Both the position numbers and the translations under genes were made by a program. DNA of 64,000 bases, taken from positions 1,240,001 to 1,304,000 of the forward strand of contig NZ_CP042818.1 in the NCBI RefSeq assembly GCF_008153345.1, in the 5' to 3' direction. Of the stretch, positions 43,114 through 53,520 are shown piece by piece; the stretch's first letter is position 1, and every line of letters starts with the position of its first letter. The DNA is from Treponema phagedenis (GTDB lineage: Bacteria; Spirochaetota; Spirochaetia; Treponematales; Treponemataceae). Below the pieces are notes generated by a model. The model made no database searches and was not told where the DNA came from. It saw nothing but the letters and a program-made list of their open reading frames with translations.

Positions 43114-44344
43114 GATATTTGTAGGATTGGATATTGGGACGAGTACTATACGTGTGGTTGTTGCCGAACGTGTTGAAACCGGTGTGCTTCAAGTTATCGG
43201 TGTCGGGGTAGGGGAATCAAATGGCTTACGTAAAGGTGCTGTTGTAAATATTGAAAATACTGTTTCAGGAATTCATCAGGCAATAGAAGCTGCAGAGATG
43301 ATGTCCGGTGTTGAAATTACTCACTGCGTGGTAGGCATAGGCGGCACACATATTGAAGGAATAAATTCGAAAGGCATTGTAGCGGTAACCGACAAAGGAA
43401 AGGGTAACAGAGAAATCGATGAAAAAGATATTGAGCGTGTTGTAGATGCGGCCCGAGCGGTTGCCATTCCTATTGACAGAAGGGTATTGCATGTTATCCC
43501 TAAAAGCTACAAAGTAGATGATCAGCCGGGAATAAAAGATCCGCGCAATATGATCGGTGTAAGAATTGAAGGAGAGGTTCATATTGTTACCGGATCGGTT
43601 ACCTGCATGAAAAATATTGTTGATTGCGTCAAGCGATCTAATATTCAAGTTGATGACTTGATGTATCATGGACTTGCGGCGGTAAAGTCTGTTTTAAATG
43701 AAGAAGAGCGAAACTTAGGTTCTGTTTTAATTGATATCGGCGGAGGGACTACAGACTTTGTGGTTATGCATGAGGGGGCGCCGGTGTTTGTCGGTTCAAT
43801 TCCTGTCGGCGGAATACAGGTAAGCTCCGACCTCGCCCAGATAAAAAATCTTTCATTTGAAACAGCTGAAAACATAAAAATAAAAGACGGTTGTTGCTGG
43901 GTACCGTTAATTGAGGATGACGGAAAGATTTTAATTTCCGGACAGGCAAGCCGAGCTCCTATAGAAATTGAAAAACGGGAAATTGCCGAAATAATGGAAG
44001 CGCGTATGTCGGAGGTTTTTACCATTGTGTATGATAAAATAAAAAGAGGGAGCTCGGGCTTGCGCACCGCCGACAGTATTATTCTTTGCGGAGGTGGTTC
44101 CCTGTTGCCAGGAGTTGTGGAGCTTGCATCGGCAATTTTCGGTACACCTGCGGTACATCTTGGGATGCCCGGAACCCTTGGCGGTTTAACCGGTGAGTAT
44201 AGGAGTCCCGAATTTGCAGTAGTGCTGGGGCTGCTTTTAGAGCAAGTTCAAAAAAGAGGAGCAAGCGCAGCTCAAGGAAAAACTCAACCGAATCAAAACG
44301 GATTGTTTACAAAAGCAAAAGATTTATGGAAAAGTCTTTTTTAA
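43106..44344 (+). CDS. ftsA: Cell division protein FtsA
   Basis: The 412-residue actin-like ATPase starts IFVGLDIGTSTIRVVVAE. It has the SHS2/1C region after about residue 85, SVLIDIGGGTTDFVVMHEG at about residue 205 and SIILCGGGSLLPGVVELAS. The C-terminal membrane-targeting helix is LFTKAKDLWKSLF. It tethers FtsZ to the membrane. It is 47 bases before ftsZ. Confidence 0.95.
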   Translation: MSEIFVGLDIGTSTIRVVVAERVETGVLQVIGVGVGESNGLRKGAVVNIENTVSGIHQAIEAAEMMSGVEITHCVVGIGGTHIEGINSKGIVAVTDKGKGNREIDEKDIERVVDAARAVAIPIDRRVLHVIPKSYKVDDQPGIKDPRNMIGVRIEGEVHIVTGSVTCMKNIVDCVKRSNIQVDDLMYHGLAAVKSVLNEEERNLGSVLIDIGGGTTDFVVMHEGAPVFVGSIPVGGIQVSSDLAQIKNLSFETAENIKIKDGCCWVPLIEDDGKILISGQASRAPIEIEKREIAEIMEARMSEVFTIVYDKIKRGSSGLRTADSIILCGGGSLLPGVVELASAIFGTPAVHLGMPGTLGGLTGEYRSPEFAVVLGLLLEQVQKRGASAAQGKTQPNQNGLFTKAKDLWKSLF

Positions 44345-44391
44345 TGCTGTAACAATATATAAAACTATCATTTTTTGTGGGAGGAAAATGT

Positions 44392-45648
44392 ATGGATATT
44401 CAAGTTATACCAAATAACGCAGCCTTACCTGTTAGCCCGACAGTTATTAAAGTGGTCGGGGCGGGCGGCGGAGGATCAAATGCGGTGAACCGAATGATGA
44501 GCGATGGACTGCGTTCGGTTGATTTTATTGTCGCAAACACCGACGTACAAGCACTCAATTATTCCGAGGCACCGTTAAAACTTGCGATCGGATCAAAACT
44601 TACCGGCGGACTCGGTGCGGGGGGAAACCCCGAAGTGGGAGAGAAGGCTGCTATTGAAGATTCCGAAGCAATTGCAAATGCGGTAAAAGGCGCCGACATG
44701 GTTTTTATCACCGCGGGGATGGGCGGAGGAACGGGAACGGGATCTGCTCCTATTATTGCAAAAATTGCAAAAGAGCAAGGGGCTCTCACTGTTGCGGTGG
44801 TAACAAAGCCTTTTTCATTTGAAGGCAGAGCAAAGATGCAGCTTGCGGAGCAAGGAATTGAAAAACTCCGCGCATATGCAGATACAGTAATTGTAATCCC
44901 AAACCAACATCTTTTAAAGCAGGTTCAAAAAGACACTCCTATTCGTGCAGCATTTTCTCTTGCAGATAATGTATTAAAAAAATCGGTGCAGGGGATTTCC
45001 GATCTTATTACTATTCCCGGAGAAGTGAATGCGGACTTCTCCGATGTAAAAAACACGATGGAAGGACAAGGTTATGCCGTTATCGGTGTTGGTGTAGGGA
45101 AGGGAGAGAATAGGGCGGTTGATGCAGCAACAAACGCGATTAACAATCCTTTGCTTGAAGACACTTGTATTGAAGGTGCTACAAGAGTACTGGTTGGAAT
45201 TAGCGGATCGGAAAACTTAAGCTTAATGGAAGTAGATGAAATTATGTCAATTGTAACCGCAAATGTTGATCCCGATGCAAAAATAAAGCACGGTACCGCA
45301 ATTGATCCGAGAATGGATGACAGCATTAGTGTAACGGTTATTGCAACCGGAGTCCCTATGGACGATTTTTCTAAAATGAAAAGCGGCAGTCTGTATACGC
45401 AAGGAAGTGTGCAAAAAAAATATGATGCACGTAATGACGGAGAGTATGTTTCTTCTGAAGAATGGAATAAGACGGTAACGGCAAAGCAACCTTCGTTGCC
45501 CGGATTGGCAACTCGTAATAGTCCGCACATGTCCGAGCCTGAAAAACCGCAGCCTGCGCCTCATTCATATCGAGTTCCGCTTCCTTCAGAAAATACAAAC
45601 CTGGATACTCCGACATTTCTAAGAAATAAATTAAAAGAAATGAGCTGA
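44392..45648 (+). CDS. ftsZ: Cell division protein FtsZ
   Basis: The 418-residue tubulin-like GTPase starts [20 protein letters not shown]. The GTP signature is [20 protein letters not shown] (about residue 105), the T7 loop is [11 protein letters not shown], and [16 protein letters not shown] follows. A disordered linker leads to the FtsA-binding peptide [18 protein letters not shown] places the start at 44392; the upstream in-frame GTG at 44377 is less likely. It forms the division ring. Confidence 0.96.
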   Translation: MDIQVIPNNAALPVSPTVIKVVGAGGGGSNAVNRMMSDGLRSVDFIVANTDVQALNYSEAPLKLAIGSKLTGGLGAGGNPEVGEKAAIEDSEAIANAVKGADMVFITAGMGGGTGTGSAPIIAKIAKEQGALTVAVVTKPFSFEGRAKMQLAEQGIEKLRAYADTVIVIPNQHLLKQVQKDTPIRAAFSLADNVLKKSVQGISDLITIPGEVNADFSDVKNTMEGQGYAVIGVGVGKGENRAVDAATNAINNPLLEDTCIEGATRVLVGISGSENLSLMEVDEIMSIVTANVDPDAKIKHGTAIDPRMDDSISVTVIATGVPMDDFSKMKSGSLYTQGSVQKKYDARNDGEYVSSEEWNKTVTAKQPSLPGLATRNSPHMSEPEKPQPAPHSYRVPLPSENTNLDTPTFLRNKLKEMS

Positions 45649-45714
45649 GTGTTTTAATACAACCGGAGTTACATTAGGTATGCTACTTACATTATACCCT
45701 AATAGGAGGTAGTT

Positions 45715-46638
45715 CTGACACGGATACAGTTACGGGCATTTTACGGATATCTTATTTCCGCAGAAGCTCACGCATCATTAACGGCAAAAACATATATAGG
45801 CACCCTAAAACTTTTTCAGGATTGGCTTGGTAACGCTAAGCTTATTGAAAATGCAAGTGAAGAAGATTGTATGCATTTTATTATCAGCCGAAGCGAAGCC
45901 GGCATTATGGGAAAAACTACTGCAAAAGATATTGCCGCATTGAATTCTTTTTATCGGTTTTTAATATTGGAAAATGTACGACAGGATAATCCTGCAGAAA
46001 ACATTGAAGCACCGAGACGAGAAAAAAACTTGCCGCGTGTTCTTTCTCCCGAAGAAGTAGATCTGCTGCTTGATTCAATTCCTCTGAATTCTCCGAACGG
46101 CATACGAGACCGAGCATTGTTTGAACTTATTTATTCGGCAGGATTGCGCGTAAGTGAGGTTGTCGGGCTTTCATTGGAAGATATTTTTTTTGATGAACAG
46201 CTTCTAAAAGTTACCGGAAAAGGCAGCAAAGAACGAATTGTTCCGTTTGGGAAACAGGCAAAACAGCAGTTGCAAAATTATATTGACGGGGCTCGTAAAG
46301 CATTTATAAAACCGCAATACACGGAAAACACGGAGACACGAGGGGCGGTGTTTTTAAATAAGAACGGGAAGCGGCTGAGCAGAAAAGGTATTTGGAAACG
46401 CTTACAGGAAATTGAAGTAATTTCTGGTATTAACACAAAAGTTCACACACTGCGTCATTCGTATGCAACGCATCTGCTTGCAGGAGGTGCGGATTTACGC
46501 TCCGTGCAATGTTTATTGGGACATGCGGATATTTCAACGACTCAAATTTATACCCATATAGAAACCGATGAGCTTGAAATGTATCATAAAGAATTTTTTA
46601 CGGAAAAAGAAAAAACAAATGAGGTATTACATGATTAA
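45715..46638 (+). CDS. xerC: Tyrosine recombinase XerC/CodV-like, probable CTG start
   Basis: The 307-residue protein carries the core-binding domain (residues 1-100) and catalytic domain with the R-K-H-R-H-Y set: AGLRVSEVVGLS, VTGKGSKERIVPF, HTLRHSYATHLLAGGADLRSVQCLLGHADISTTQIYTH. The first ATG (45871) would remove about half of the core-binding domain. In-frame codons back to the stop at 45703 contain no ATG, GTG or TTG. CTG at 45715 follows TAGGAGG with a five-base gap, so I propose it as the start. Its role is likely chromosome dimer resolution with the second recombinase at 50462. Confidence 0.82.
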   Translation: MTRIQLRAFYGYLISAEAHASLTAKTYIGTLKLFQDWLGNAKLIENASEEDCMHFIISRSEAGIMGKTTAKDIAALNSFYRFLILENVRQDNPAENIEAPRREKNLPRVLSPEEVDLLLDSIPLNSPNGIRDRALFELIYSAGLRVSEVVGLSLEDIFFDEQLLKVTGKGSKERIVPFGKQAKQQLQNYIDGARKAFIKPQYTENTETRGAVFLNKNGKRLSRKGIWKRLQEIEVISGINTKVHTLRHSYATHLLAGGADLRSVQCLLGHADISTTQIYTHIETDELEMYHKEFFTEKEKTNEVLHD

Positions 46639-47350
46639 AAAAATTCGTTATATTTTTTTAGCAGCACTCGTAATTATTTTTTGTAATTCGTGCGGGAATC
46701 GTGAAGTAATAAAACGTATGCAGGAATTTGAAGAGGGTGTCCATAATCCTACAAGTGTTGAAGAACTGGAAACCGCAATTAAAAAATATCAAAGACGAGT
46801 CAATGATATAATGATTGCACAAGAACGTATCGGAATTTGGTATAAGATGCTTGCTTCACGATACATGGATAGAAAAATGTATGCAAAGGCATTGGAAGTA
46901 CTTGAGCAGGCTGTAACCTATTATCCTGAAAACCAAACTCTTTTTTTCTCCATCGGCGTTTGTGCGGCAAATATGGCAAAAAGATCTTTAAACTTTTCAG
47001 CCGGCTCTATTAACACTCAAAAGAATCATTATAATGACTTAGCGGTTTCTGCGTATAAGCGTGCGATAGAAATAGATCCGAAATACATCAATGCACTGTA
47101 CGGGCTTTCAGTACTATATGTATTTGAGTTGGATCAAAATGAAAAAGCCATTCCCTTATTAGAGCGAATTCTTGAAGTGGAAAAAAAGCCTTTTGATGTA
47201 CTGTTTGTTTTGGGCAGAGCATATTATGCGACAGGAAAAAACGATCAGGCAATACAATGTTATGATAAAATAATATCTTTGAGTGCAAGTGAAGAGCAAA
47301 GGATGGAGGCTGAAAAAAATAAAAGACTTATTGAAGGAACCATGCAATAA
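46631..47350 (+). CDS. TPR-repeat lipoprotein
   Basis: The 239-residue protein has a lipoprotein signal (IRYIFLAALVIIFCNSC, lipobox Cys about residue 18). At least three tetratricopeptide units follow (YAKALEVLEQAVTYYPENQTLFFSIG, AVSAYKRAIEIDPKYINALYGLSVLY, FVLGRAYYATGKNDQAIQCYDKII). It overlaps xerC by eight bases and precedes dprA by two. The division-cluster position suggests a wall or divisome assembly role, which is inference only. Confidence 0.82.
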   Translation: MIKKIRYIFLAALVIIFCNSCGNREVIKRMQEFEEGVHNPTSVEELETAIKKYQRRVNDIMIAQERIGIWYKMLASRYMDRKMYAKALEVLEQAVTYYPENQTLFFSIGVCAANMAKRSLNFSAGSINTQKNHYNDLAVSAYKRAIEIDPKYINALYGLSVLYVFELDQNEKAIPLLERILEVEKKPFDVLFVLGRAYYATGKNDQAIQCYDKIISLSASEEQRMEAEKNKRLIEGTMQ

Positions 47351-47352
47351 AA

Positions 47353-48306
47353 ATGTTGACAAAAGTGTTTACGGAAAAAGAAAAAATAAACATTGCGCTT
47401 TCTCATTGTTATTTTTTAAAAGGAAAAGAACGCTTGTTTTTAAATTCCGTACTTGACACTTTACAAGAGCTTGCAGTACTTTCTATTGATGACTTGGCAC
47501 AACTAATTAAGCGGCCATTGCGTATCCAGAACTTTCAACTTTCAGATTTGCCGATGTTGGTTGCAAAAGATATGAAGCTTATGCAAGCGTATAATATTTC
47601 GTTACTCTCAATTGAGGATGAAGCATTTCCGGTATCGCTTAAGGAAATTTTTGATGCACCGCCGGTTATTTTTTATCGAGGAACTTTTCCGAAAGATGCG
47701 GCTCAGTCTGTGGGAATGGTGGGAACTCGCTCTCCTACCGGAGCGGGGATTAAAACCGCTTTGGATTTTGCAAAAGAATTTGGCGAAGCAAGGGTTCCCG
47801 TTATCTCGGGGCTTGCACGCGGTATTGATGCTTTTTCGCATAAAGGAGCAATTGAAGGCGGCGGGTGTACGGTTGCAGTGCTGGCGTGTGGTGTTGACCG
47901 AATTTATCCGCGCTCCAATGCGCGGCTTGCGGCAAAAATTATTGAGACGGGCGGTTGTATTTTAAGCGAATATCCTCCGGGAGAAGATGTTATGAAATAC
48001 CGTTTTCCGCAACGAAATAGGATTATTTCAGGTATATCCCGTGCAGTGGTTATTGTCGAAGCTCCTGAAAAATCCGGTGCGCTAATTACGGCAGACTTTG
48101 CACTTGAGCAAGGAAAGGATGTGTTCGTTTGCGCTTCCGTACTCGAAAGTGTACAAAATGCAGGTGGAGAAAAATTATATAAAGACGGGGCATTTGCAGT
48201 AAATTCCGCGAAGGAAGTTTTGAATGATTGGCAGCGTGCGACAAAAAAAAGATACATCAAGGATTATCAGCCATCGTTATTTAATACGTATAAAAATAAT
48301 GGTTGA
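47353..48306 (+). CDS. dprA: DNA processing protein DprA (Smf)
   Basis: The 317-residue protein has the Rossmann-like core: SVGMVGTRSPTGAGIKTALDFAKEFGEARVPVISGLARGIDAFSHKGAIEGGGCTVAVLACGVDRIYP, SEYPPGEDVMKYRFPQRNRIISGIS and ALITADFALEQGKDVFVCA. The N-terminal half contains a SAM-like domain, and no DprA C-terminal winged helix is evident. It loads RecA on incoming single strands in transformation. It is followed by topA after 18 bases. Confidence 0.94.
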   Translation: MLTKVFTEKEKINIALSHCYFLKGKERLFLNSVLDTLQELAVLSIDDLAQLIKRPLRIQNFQLSDLPMLVAKDMKLMQAYNISLLSIEDEAFPVSLKEIFDAPPVIFYRGTFPKDAAQSVGMVGTRSPTGAGIKTALDFAKEFGEARVPVISGLARGIDAFSHKGAIEGGGCTVAVLACGVDRIYPRSNARLAAKIIETGGCILSEYPPGEDVMKYRFPQRNRIISGISRAVVIVEAPEKSGALITADFALEQGKDVFVCASVLESVQNAGGEKLYKDGAFAVNSAKEVLNDWQRATKKRYIKDYQPSLFNTYKNNG

Positions 48307-48324
48307 GGCTATAAGGGGTTTTTA

Positions 48325-50475
48325 ATGGCAAAAAAAATGACAACAAAAAAAGAGAAACAACCAAAATGGAATTTAGTGATTGTAGAATCTCCTGCAAAAG
48401 CAAAAACAATTGAAAAATATCTAGGGAAAAACTATGTGGTAAAAGCTTCAATGGGGCATTTAATAGATTTGCCAAAATCTCGGATTGCAATTGATGTTGA
48501 AAATAATTTTGAACCTGAATATATAACCGTGCGCGGGCGCGCAAAAATATTAAAAGAATTACAAAAGGATGCAAAAAAAGCTAAGCAGGTTTTACTTGCA
48601 AGTGATAATGACCGCGAAGGAGAAGCTATTGCCTATCATCTTGCAAATTCTATCCACAACTTTTGTGATACTCCGGTGAGTAGGATTGTCTTTAACGAAA
48701 TTACTCCGCAAGCAATTAAAGATGCCGTGCAAGAGCCGATGGATATTGACGAAGCAAAAGTAGAAGCACAAAGGGCTCGGCGAGTGCTTGATCGTCTTGT
48801 AGGATATAATCTTTCGCCTTTATTATGGAAGAAAGTTAAAAACGGGTTATCTGCCGGACGTGTACAATCTGTTGCGTTGCGGCTTATTTGCGATCGGGAA
48901 GTTGAAGTTGAAAATTTTCTTCCCGAAGAATATTGGAGCCTTGAGGGCAGTTTTAAAAAAGGAAAAAGTTCTTTCAGTGCACAATTAGTGCGGTTTCAGG
49001 ATAGTAAGCCTGAATTAAAAAATGAAAAACAGGTTCTCAATATTATCGAGACTCTAAAAAATTCAGAATCTAAGATTACCGATATTAAAATAACTGAAAA
49101 AGCCATTCGTCCAAAACCGCCGTTTACCACGTCGACCCTTCAGCAAGTTGCGGCAAACAGACTTGGCTTTACTTCTCGGAAAACAATGCAGCTGGCGCAG
49201 CAGTTGTATGAAGGTATTGCTGTCGGCTCAAGCAGAGTCGGTTTAATTACCTACATGCGTACTGACTCGGTGCGTATTTCTCAAGTTGCATTGGATGAAG
49301 CGCGAAAATGGCTTTCAGAAAATTCGCCGAATGAATTGCCTGAAAAACCTAATCATTATGCGGTGGGACAAAAAGCACAAGATGCACACGAAGGCATTAG
49401 ACCTACCTATATTCAATACACACCGGATTATTTAAAAGAGTATCTTAATAGAGATCAACATAAATTATATTCATTAATTTGGGAGCGTTTTATTGCAAGT
49501 CAAATGACCAATGCAAAAACGCAAAGTACTTCGATTGAAATTACCGTCGGCGATGCGGTATTTCGGGCAACGGCAACTAAACTTGCCGAAAAAGGTTTTT
49601 ATAAATTTTTAAAGCTGCTTATTTCTAAAGAAGAAAAAGGTTCATCCTTACCAACGGTAAAAATCGGGGATATCGTTATTGCTGAAAATTTTAAACCCGA
49701 GCAGCATTTTACTCAAGGTCCTGCCCGATACACGGATGCAAGTATTGTTAAAATGCTTGAAGAAAAAGGCATTGGCAGACCTTCAACCTATGCGCCGATT
49801 ATTTCTGTTTTGTTAGACAGATACTATATAATCAGAAACAACAAGCAACTTGTTCCAACCGAGCTTGGAAGAATTATCAATGATATTCTTGTTGCGAATT
49901 TTAATGACATTATTGATGTTAATTTTACCGCAGATATGGAAACTAAACTGGATGAGGTTGAAGAGAAAAAAATAGAGTGGCAAAAACTCATGGAAAATTT
50001 TTACTCACCGTTCATTGAAAAAGTTGATACAGTGATGGAAAATCTTGACAGTATGAAAGGTCGTCTCGATGAAAAAACTGATTTTGTATGTGAAAAATGT
50101 GGAAAAAAGATGGTAAAAAAATTGGGACGATTCGGATTTTTTCTTGCATGCGAGGGCTTTCCCGAATGCAGGAACACAAAGTCAATTCCGCTTGCAAAAT
50201 GTCCGCGCGAAGGCTGCGGCGGCGATATCATAGCCCGAAAGGCAAAGAAACGAGGTCGAGAATTTTACGGATGTACAAACTATCCGAAATGCGATTTTAT
50301 TTCTTACTTTAAACCGATCAATGCAACATGCCCGAAATGCGGATGGTTTTTAGTTGAAAAATATGACAAAAAAAACGGGAATTACAATGCTTGCATCAAT
50401 CCCGATTGTGAGTATTTGCACAGCGTTGTAGAGGGCGTAGAAGATACTGTAATAGAGCGTGATGAAAATGAATGA
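48325..50475 (+). CDS. topA: DNA topoisomerase I
   Basis: The 716-residue type IA enzyme starts with the Toprim domain (LVIVESPAKAKTIEKYLGKNYVVKASMGHL, LLASDNDREGEAIAYHL). The catalytic Tyr is in VGLITYMRTDSVRIS (about residue 310). Three C-terminal zinc ribbons follow: CEKCG..CEGFPEC, CPREGCGG..CTNYPKC and CPKCGW..CINPDC. It relaxes negative supercoils. A lysine-rich start (KKMTTKKEKQPKW) precedes the core. Confidence 0.96.
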   Translation: MAKKMTTKKEKQPKWNLVIVESPAKAKTIEKYLGKNYVVKASMGHLIDLPKSRIAIDVENNFEPEYITVRGRAKILKELQKDAKKAKQVLLASDNDREGEAIAYHLANSIHNFCDTPVSRIVFNEITPQAIKDAVQEPMDIDEAKVEAQRARRVLDRLVGYNLSPLLWKKVKNGLSAGRVQSVALRLICDREVEVENFLPEEYWSLEGSFKKGKSSFSAQLVRFQDSKPELKNEKQVLNIIETLKNSESKITDIKITEKAIRPKPPFTTSTLQQVAANRLGFTSRKTMQLAQQLYEGIAVGSSRVGLITYMRTDSVRISQVALDEARKWLSENSPNELPEKPNHYAVGQKAQDAHEGIRPTYIQYTPDYLKEYLNRDQHKLYSLIWERFIASQMTNAKTQSTSIEITVGDAVFRATATKLAEKGFYKFLKLLISKEEKGSSLPTVKIGDIVIAENFKPEQHFTQGPARYTDASIVKMLEEKGIGRPSTYAPIISVLLDRYYIIRNNKQLVPTELGRIINDILVANFNDIIDVNFTADMETKLDEVEEKKIEWQKLMENFYSPFIEKVDTVMENLDSMKGRLDEKTDFVCEKCGKKMVKKLGRFGFFLACEGFPECRNTKSIPLAKCPREGCGGDIIARKAKKRGREFYGCTNYPKCDFISYFKPINATCPKCGWFLVEKYDKKNGNYNACINPDCEYLHSVVEGVEDTVIERDENE

Positions 50476-51385
50476 GACTTTTGAAAAATACCTTGACTAT
50501 ATTGCTGGAATAAAACACTTTTCCAAACAAACCGTTATCTCATATAGAAATGATTTACTTTTGTTTGATTCATGGCTTACTGATTCTGAGCTTAAATTTA
50601 CAGAACTCGGTGTTTCCGATATTCGGATTTTTGTTGCCGACTTGAGAGAAAAAAAATTCGCACCCGCAAGTATTAACCGAATGCTCGCAACGGTGCGCGG
50701 ACTGTATCGTTATGCGGTCAGGCTCAATCTTTGTCAAACTAATCCTGCGCTTGCGGTGAAAAATTTAAAACTTCCGAAAAAATTACCGCGGTTTTTGTTT
50801 CCTGAACAAGCAAAAGAGTTTTATAATCTGCCGGTAAATAAAGGTCTTTTATGGGAAGCGCGCGATGCCGCCTTATTTTCGGTTTTATATTCTACCGGTT
50901 GCCGTGTTTCCGAAATTGCGAGTTTAGACATGAAAAACATTGATTCAAAACTAAACTCTGCAATTGTGCTGGGAAAGGGAAGTAAAGAACGAAAAGTATT
51001 CTTTGCGGATTTTGCAAAAGAGTATTTGCAAATTTATTTGGCAGAGCGAAACGAATTACTTAAAAAACATACAGGCGAAATTCAACGGGATAAAACAGGC
51101 AGAAAACGCGATGCACTTTTTATCAATCAGCGCGGCATGCCTCTTTCGGTGCAGGGAATACAGTATATTATCGATCGATATGCGGCTGTTTCACCGGATT
51201 TGAAAAAAATCTCGCCGCATGTGTTCAGACATAGTTTTGCCTCAACACTGATAAGCAGAGGTGCGGATATTCGCGTTGTGCAGGAAATGCTTGGACACGA
51301 AAATATTTCCACAACGCAAAAATATACGCATGTAACACCGGAGCTTTTGCAAATGCTCTATCACAGGGCACATCCGCATGGATAA
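50462..51385 (+). CDS. xerD: Tyrosine recombinase XerD-like
   Basis: The protein has about 307 residues. The core-binding domain starts [28 protein letters not shown]. The catalytic domain shows [64 protein letters not shown]. It overlaps topA, so coupling is likely. GTG 50459, ATG 50462 and ATG 50468 are all possible starts. With the paralog at 45715 it would form the XerCD pair; which is C and which is D is uncertain. Confidence 0.88.
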   Translation: MKMNETFEKYLDYIAGIKHFSKQTVISYRNDLLLFDSWLTDSELKFTELGVSDIRIFVADLREKKFAPASINRMLATVRGLYRYAVRLNLCQTNPALAVKNLKLPKKLPRFLFPEQAKEFYNLPVNKGLLWEARDAALFSVLYSTGCRVSEIASLDMKNIDSKLNSAIVLGKGSKERKVFFADFAKEYLQIYLAERNELLKKHTGEIQRDKTGRKRDALFINQRGMPLSVQGIQYIIDRYAAVSPDLKKISPHVFRHSFASTLISRGADIRVVQEMLGHENISTTQKYTHVTPELLQMLYHRAHPHG

Positions 51386-51416
51386 TTTTAAGGATACGAG
51401 GAAGGAGTTTGCTACA

Positions 51417-51959
51417 ATGAAAACAAAAAATAAAGTCAGAAGTACAACAGTTATTGCCGTGCGCAAAAACGGAAAAATTGCGATGGCGGGGGATGGACAG
51501 GTTACAATGGGTAACACGGTAATGAAAGGCAATGCGCGAAAGGTACGAAAAATTTACGATGGTAAAATCATTACCGGATTTGCCGGAGCTACTGCGGATG
51601 CTTTTACCCTGCTTGAAAAATTTGATGGAAAACTTAAAACATATAACGGAGATCTTACCAGAGCTGCCGTTGAGCTTGCAAAAGAATGGCGTACCGATAA
51701 AATGCTTAAAAATTTGGAAGCGCTTTTACTGGTTGCCGACAAAGATACGATTTTACTTATTTCAGGAAACGGGGATATTATTGAGCCTCAGGAAGATACA
51801 ATTGCAATAGGATCCGGCGGAAACTATGCGTATGCGGCTGCTTTAGCTCTTTTAAGAAACACGGAACTTACGGCAAAAGAGATTGCGGAAAAAAGTTTGG
51901 AAATTGCAGGGCAAATATGTATTTATACAAATCACACTATCCAGCTGGAGGAACTATAA
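51417..51959 (+). CDS. hslV: ATP-dependent protease subunit HslV
   Basis: The 180-residue beta-type proteasome homolog has the catalytic Thr in [24 protein letters not shown] and [16 protein letters not shown]. coli HslV has only Met before the Thr. Here about nine residues (MKTKNKVRS) must be removed first. GAAGGAG is nine bases ahead of the chosen ATG; the open frame begins at 51378 within xerD. It forms HslVU with the next gene. Confidence 0.93.
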   Translation: MKTKNKVRSTTVIAVRKNGKIAMAGDGQVTMGNTVMKGNARKVRKIYDGKIITGFAGATADAFTLLEKFDGKLKTYNGDLTRAAVELAKEWRTDKMLKNLEALLLVADKDTILLISGNGDIIEPQEDTIAIGSGGNYAYAAALALLRNTELTAKEIAEKSLEIAGQICIYTNHTIQLEEL

Positions 51960-53374
51960 TGATTGAAGAATTGGAAGCCTTAACACCGAAGCAAATTGTT
52001 TCAGAGCTTGATAAATATATTATCGGACAGAACAAAGCAAAACGGGCGGTGGCAATCGCATTGCGGAACAGAACACGGCGGCTTAAACTGCCCGAAGAAA
52101 TACGGGAAGAGATTGCGCCGAAAAACATTCTTATGATCGGACCTACCGGCGTGGGAAAAACCGAAATTGCCCGCCGCCTTGCAAAGCTTTCCAAAGCTCC
52201 CTTTTTAAAAGTGGAGGCGACAAAATATACCGAAGTAGGCTATGTAGGCCGAGACGTTGAATCTATGATCAGAGATTTAATGATGGTAGGCTATGCAATG
52301 GTAAAAACCGAAATGCAGGAAAGCCTAAAAGAAAAAGCCGAAAAAAATGTTGAAGACCGATTGCTTGATGTTTTGCTGCCGGGCTCACAAAAGCCAAAAG
52401 AAAAAAAGTCCGCAGAAAAGCCTGCGCCGATTATGATTCCGTCAATGGTAAAAGAAACAACTCTTAATGAAAGTGAAACATACACCATGCCTGATACGCG
52501 TGAAAAATTTTGCCAAATGCTGCGCGATGGAAAATTGGAAGAAAAAACCGTCGAAGTTACCGTGCAGCCACAAGGAAGTGCGGGATTCGAAATTTTTGCA
52601 GGCTCATCAAACATGGAAGATATTGAAATGACTATGAACAATATCACCAGTATGATCATGGGCGGAAATCGGGCAAAGCGAAAAAAAGTAACGGTAAAAG
52701 AAGCGCGCGACATCTTACTTGCGGAAGAACTTGACAAACTGGTTGACCACGATAAGATCACCGATGAGGCAAAACGCAGAGTGCAGCAAATGGGAATTAT
52801 TTTTATTGATGAAATCGACAAGGTTGCTTCCAAATCGGAGCGCGGAAGTGCCGATGTTTCGCGTGAAGGCGTGCAGCGCGATATTTTACCGATTGTTGAA
52901 GGCTCAAATGTGAATACCAAATTCGGCGTCATTGATACGCGGCATATTTTGTTTATTGCAGCGGGGGCATTCAATATATCAAAGCCGAGCGATTTAATTC
53001 CGGAATTTCAGGGACGGTTCCCCTTGCGTGTAGAATTGGAATCGCTGCATCAGGAAAATTTTAAACGGATTCTCTTGGAGCCTAAAAATGCGCTGACAAA
53101 ACAGTATAGCGAATTATTAAAAACCGAGAACGTAACAATTGAGTTTACCGACGAGGCAATCGATCGAATGAGCTTTTTAGCTGCCGATGTAAATGCCCGT
53201 ATGGAAAACATCGGAGCAAGAAGACTTCATACTATTATGGAAATGCTCCTTGAAGATATATCGTTTAATGCCAGCGATATGTCGGGACAAACTGTTACTA
53301 TCGATGTTGCCTATGTTGATGAAAGACTGAAAGATATTGTGCAGGATCAAGACCTTTCGCGCTATATTTTATAA
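51959..53374 (+). CDS. hslU: ATP-dependent protease ATPase subunit HslU
   Basis: The 471-residue AAA+ protein has LTPKQIVSELDKYIIGQNKAKRAVAIALRNRTRR, Walker A MIGPTGVGKTEIARRLA, GYVGRDVESMIRDL, Walker B IIFIDEIDKVA, and the sensor 2 region ENIGARRLHTIMEMLLEDI. Residues 125-240 are the I-domain insertion. Start ATG shares one base with the hslV stop (TAATG), with GGAGG before it. It unfolds substrates for HslV. Confidence 0.95.
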   Translation: MIEELEALTPKQIVSELDKYIIGQNKAKRAVAIALRNRTRRLKLPEEIREEIAPKNILMIGPTGVGKTEIARRLAKLSKAPFLKVEATKYTEVGYVGRDVESMIRDLMMVGYAMVKTEMQESLKEKAEKNVEDRLLDVLLPGSQKPKEKKSAEKPAPIMIPSMVKETTLNESETYTMPDTREKFCQMLRDGKLEEKTVEVTVQPQGSAGFEIFAGSSNMEDIEMTMNNITSMIMGGNRAKRKKVTVKEARDILLAEELDKLVDHDKITDEAKRRVQQMGIIFIDEIDKVASKSERGSADVSREGVQRDILPIVEGSNVNTKFGVIDTRHILFIAAGAFNISKPSDLIPEFQGRFPLRVELESLHQENFKRILLEPKNALTKQYSELLKTENVTIEFTDEAIDRMSFLAADVNARMENIGARRLHTIMEMLLEDISFNASDMSGQTVTIDVAYVDERLKDIVQDQDLSRYIL

Positions 53375-53520
53375 AAAGAGCTCGACACAACGGTTTGGTT
53401 TTGACGTCCGTGTCAAAACCAAACCTGTCTGTATGGAACCACTGCCATCCGTGGCAGTACTGATTTTGACATCTGTGGCAATTTACCACAGGAATGCTAA
53501 AACCGCTCATGCGGGGCAGT
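53375..53520. repeat. Dispersed intergenic repeat, copy 7
   Basis: TTTTATAAAAAGAGCTCGACACAACGG is followed by a hairpin at 53392-53425 (GGTTTGGTTTTGAC / GTCAAAACCAAACC), ATGGAACCACTGCCATCCG and CAATTTACCACAGGAATGC. It begins immediately after the hslU stop. Confidence 0.7.

Noticed and set aside
52291-52974. 227-codon antisense frame opposite hslU
   Set aside because: Same reason: it mirrors the HslU coding frame and has no own signals.
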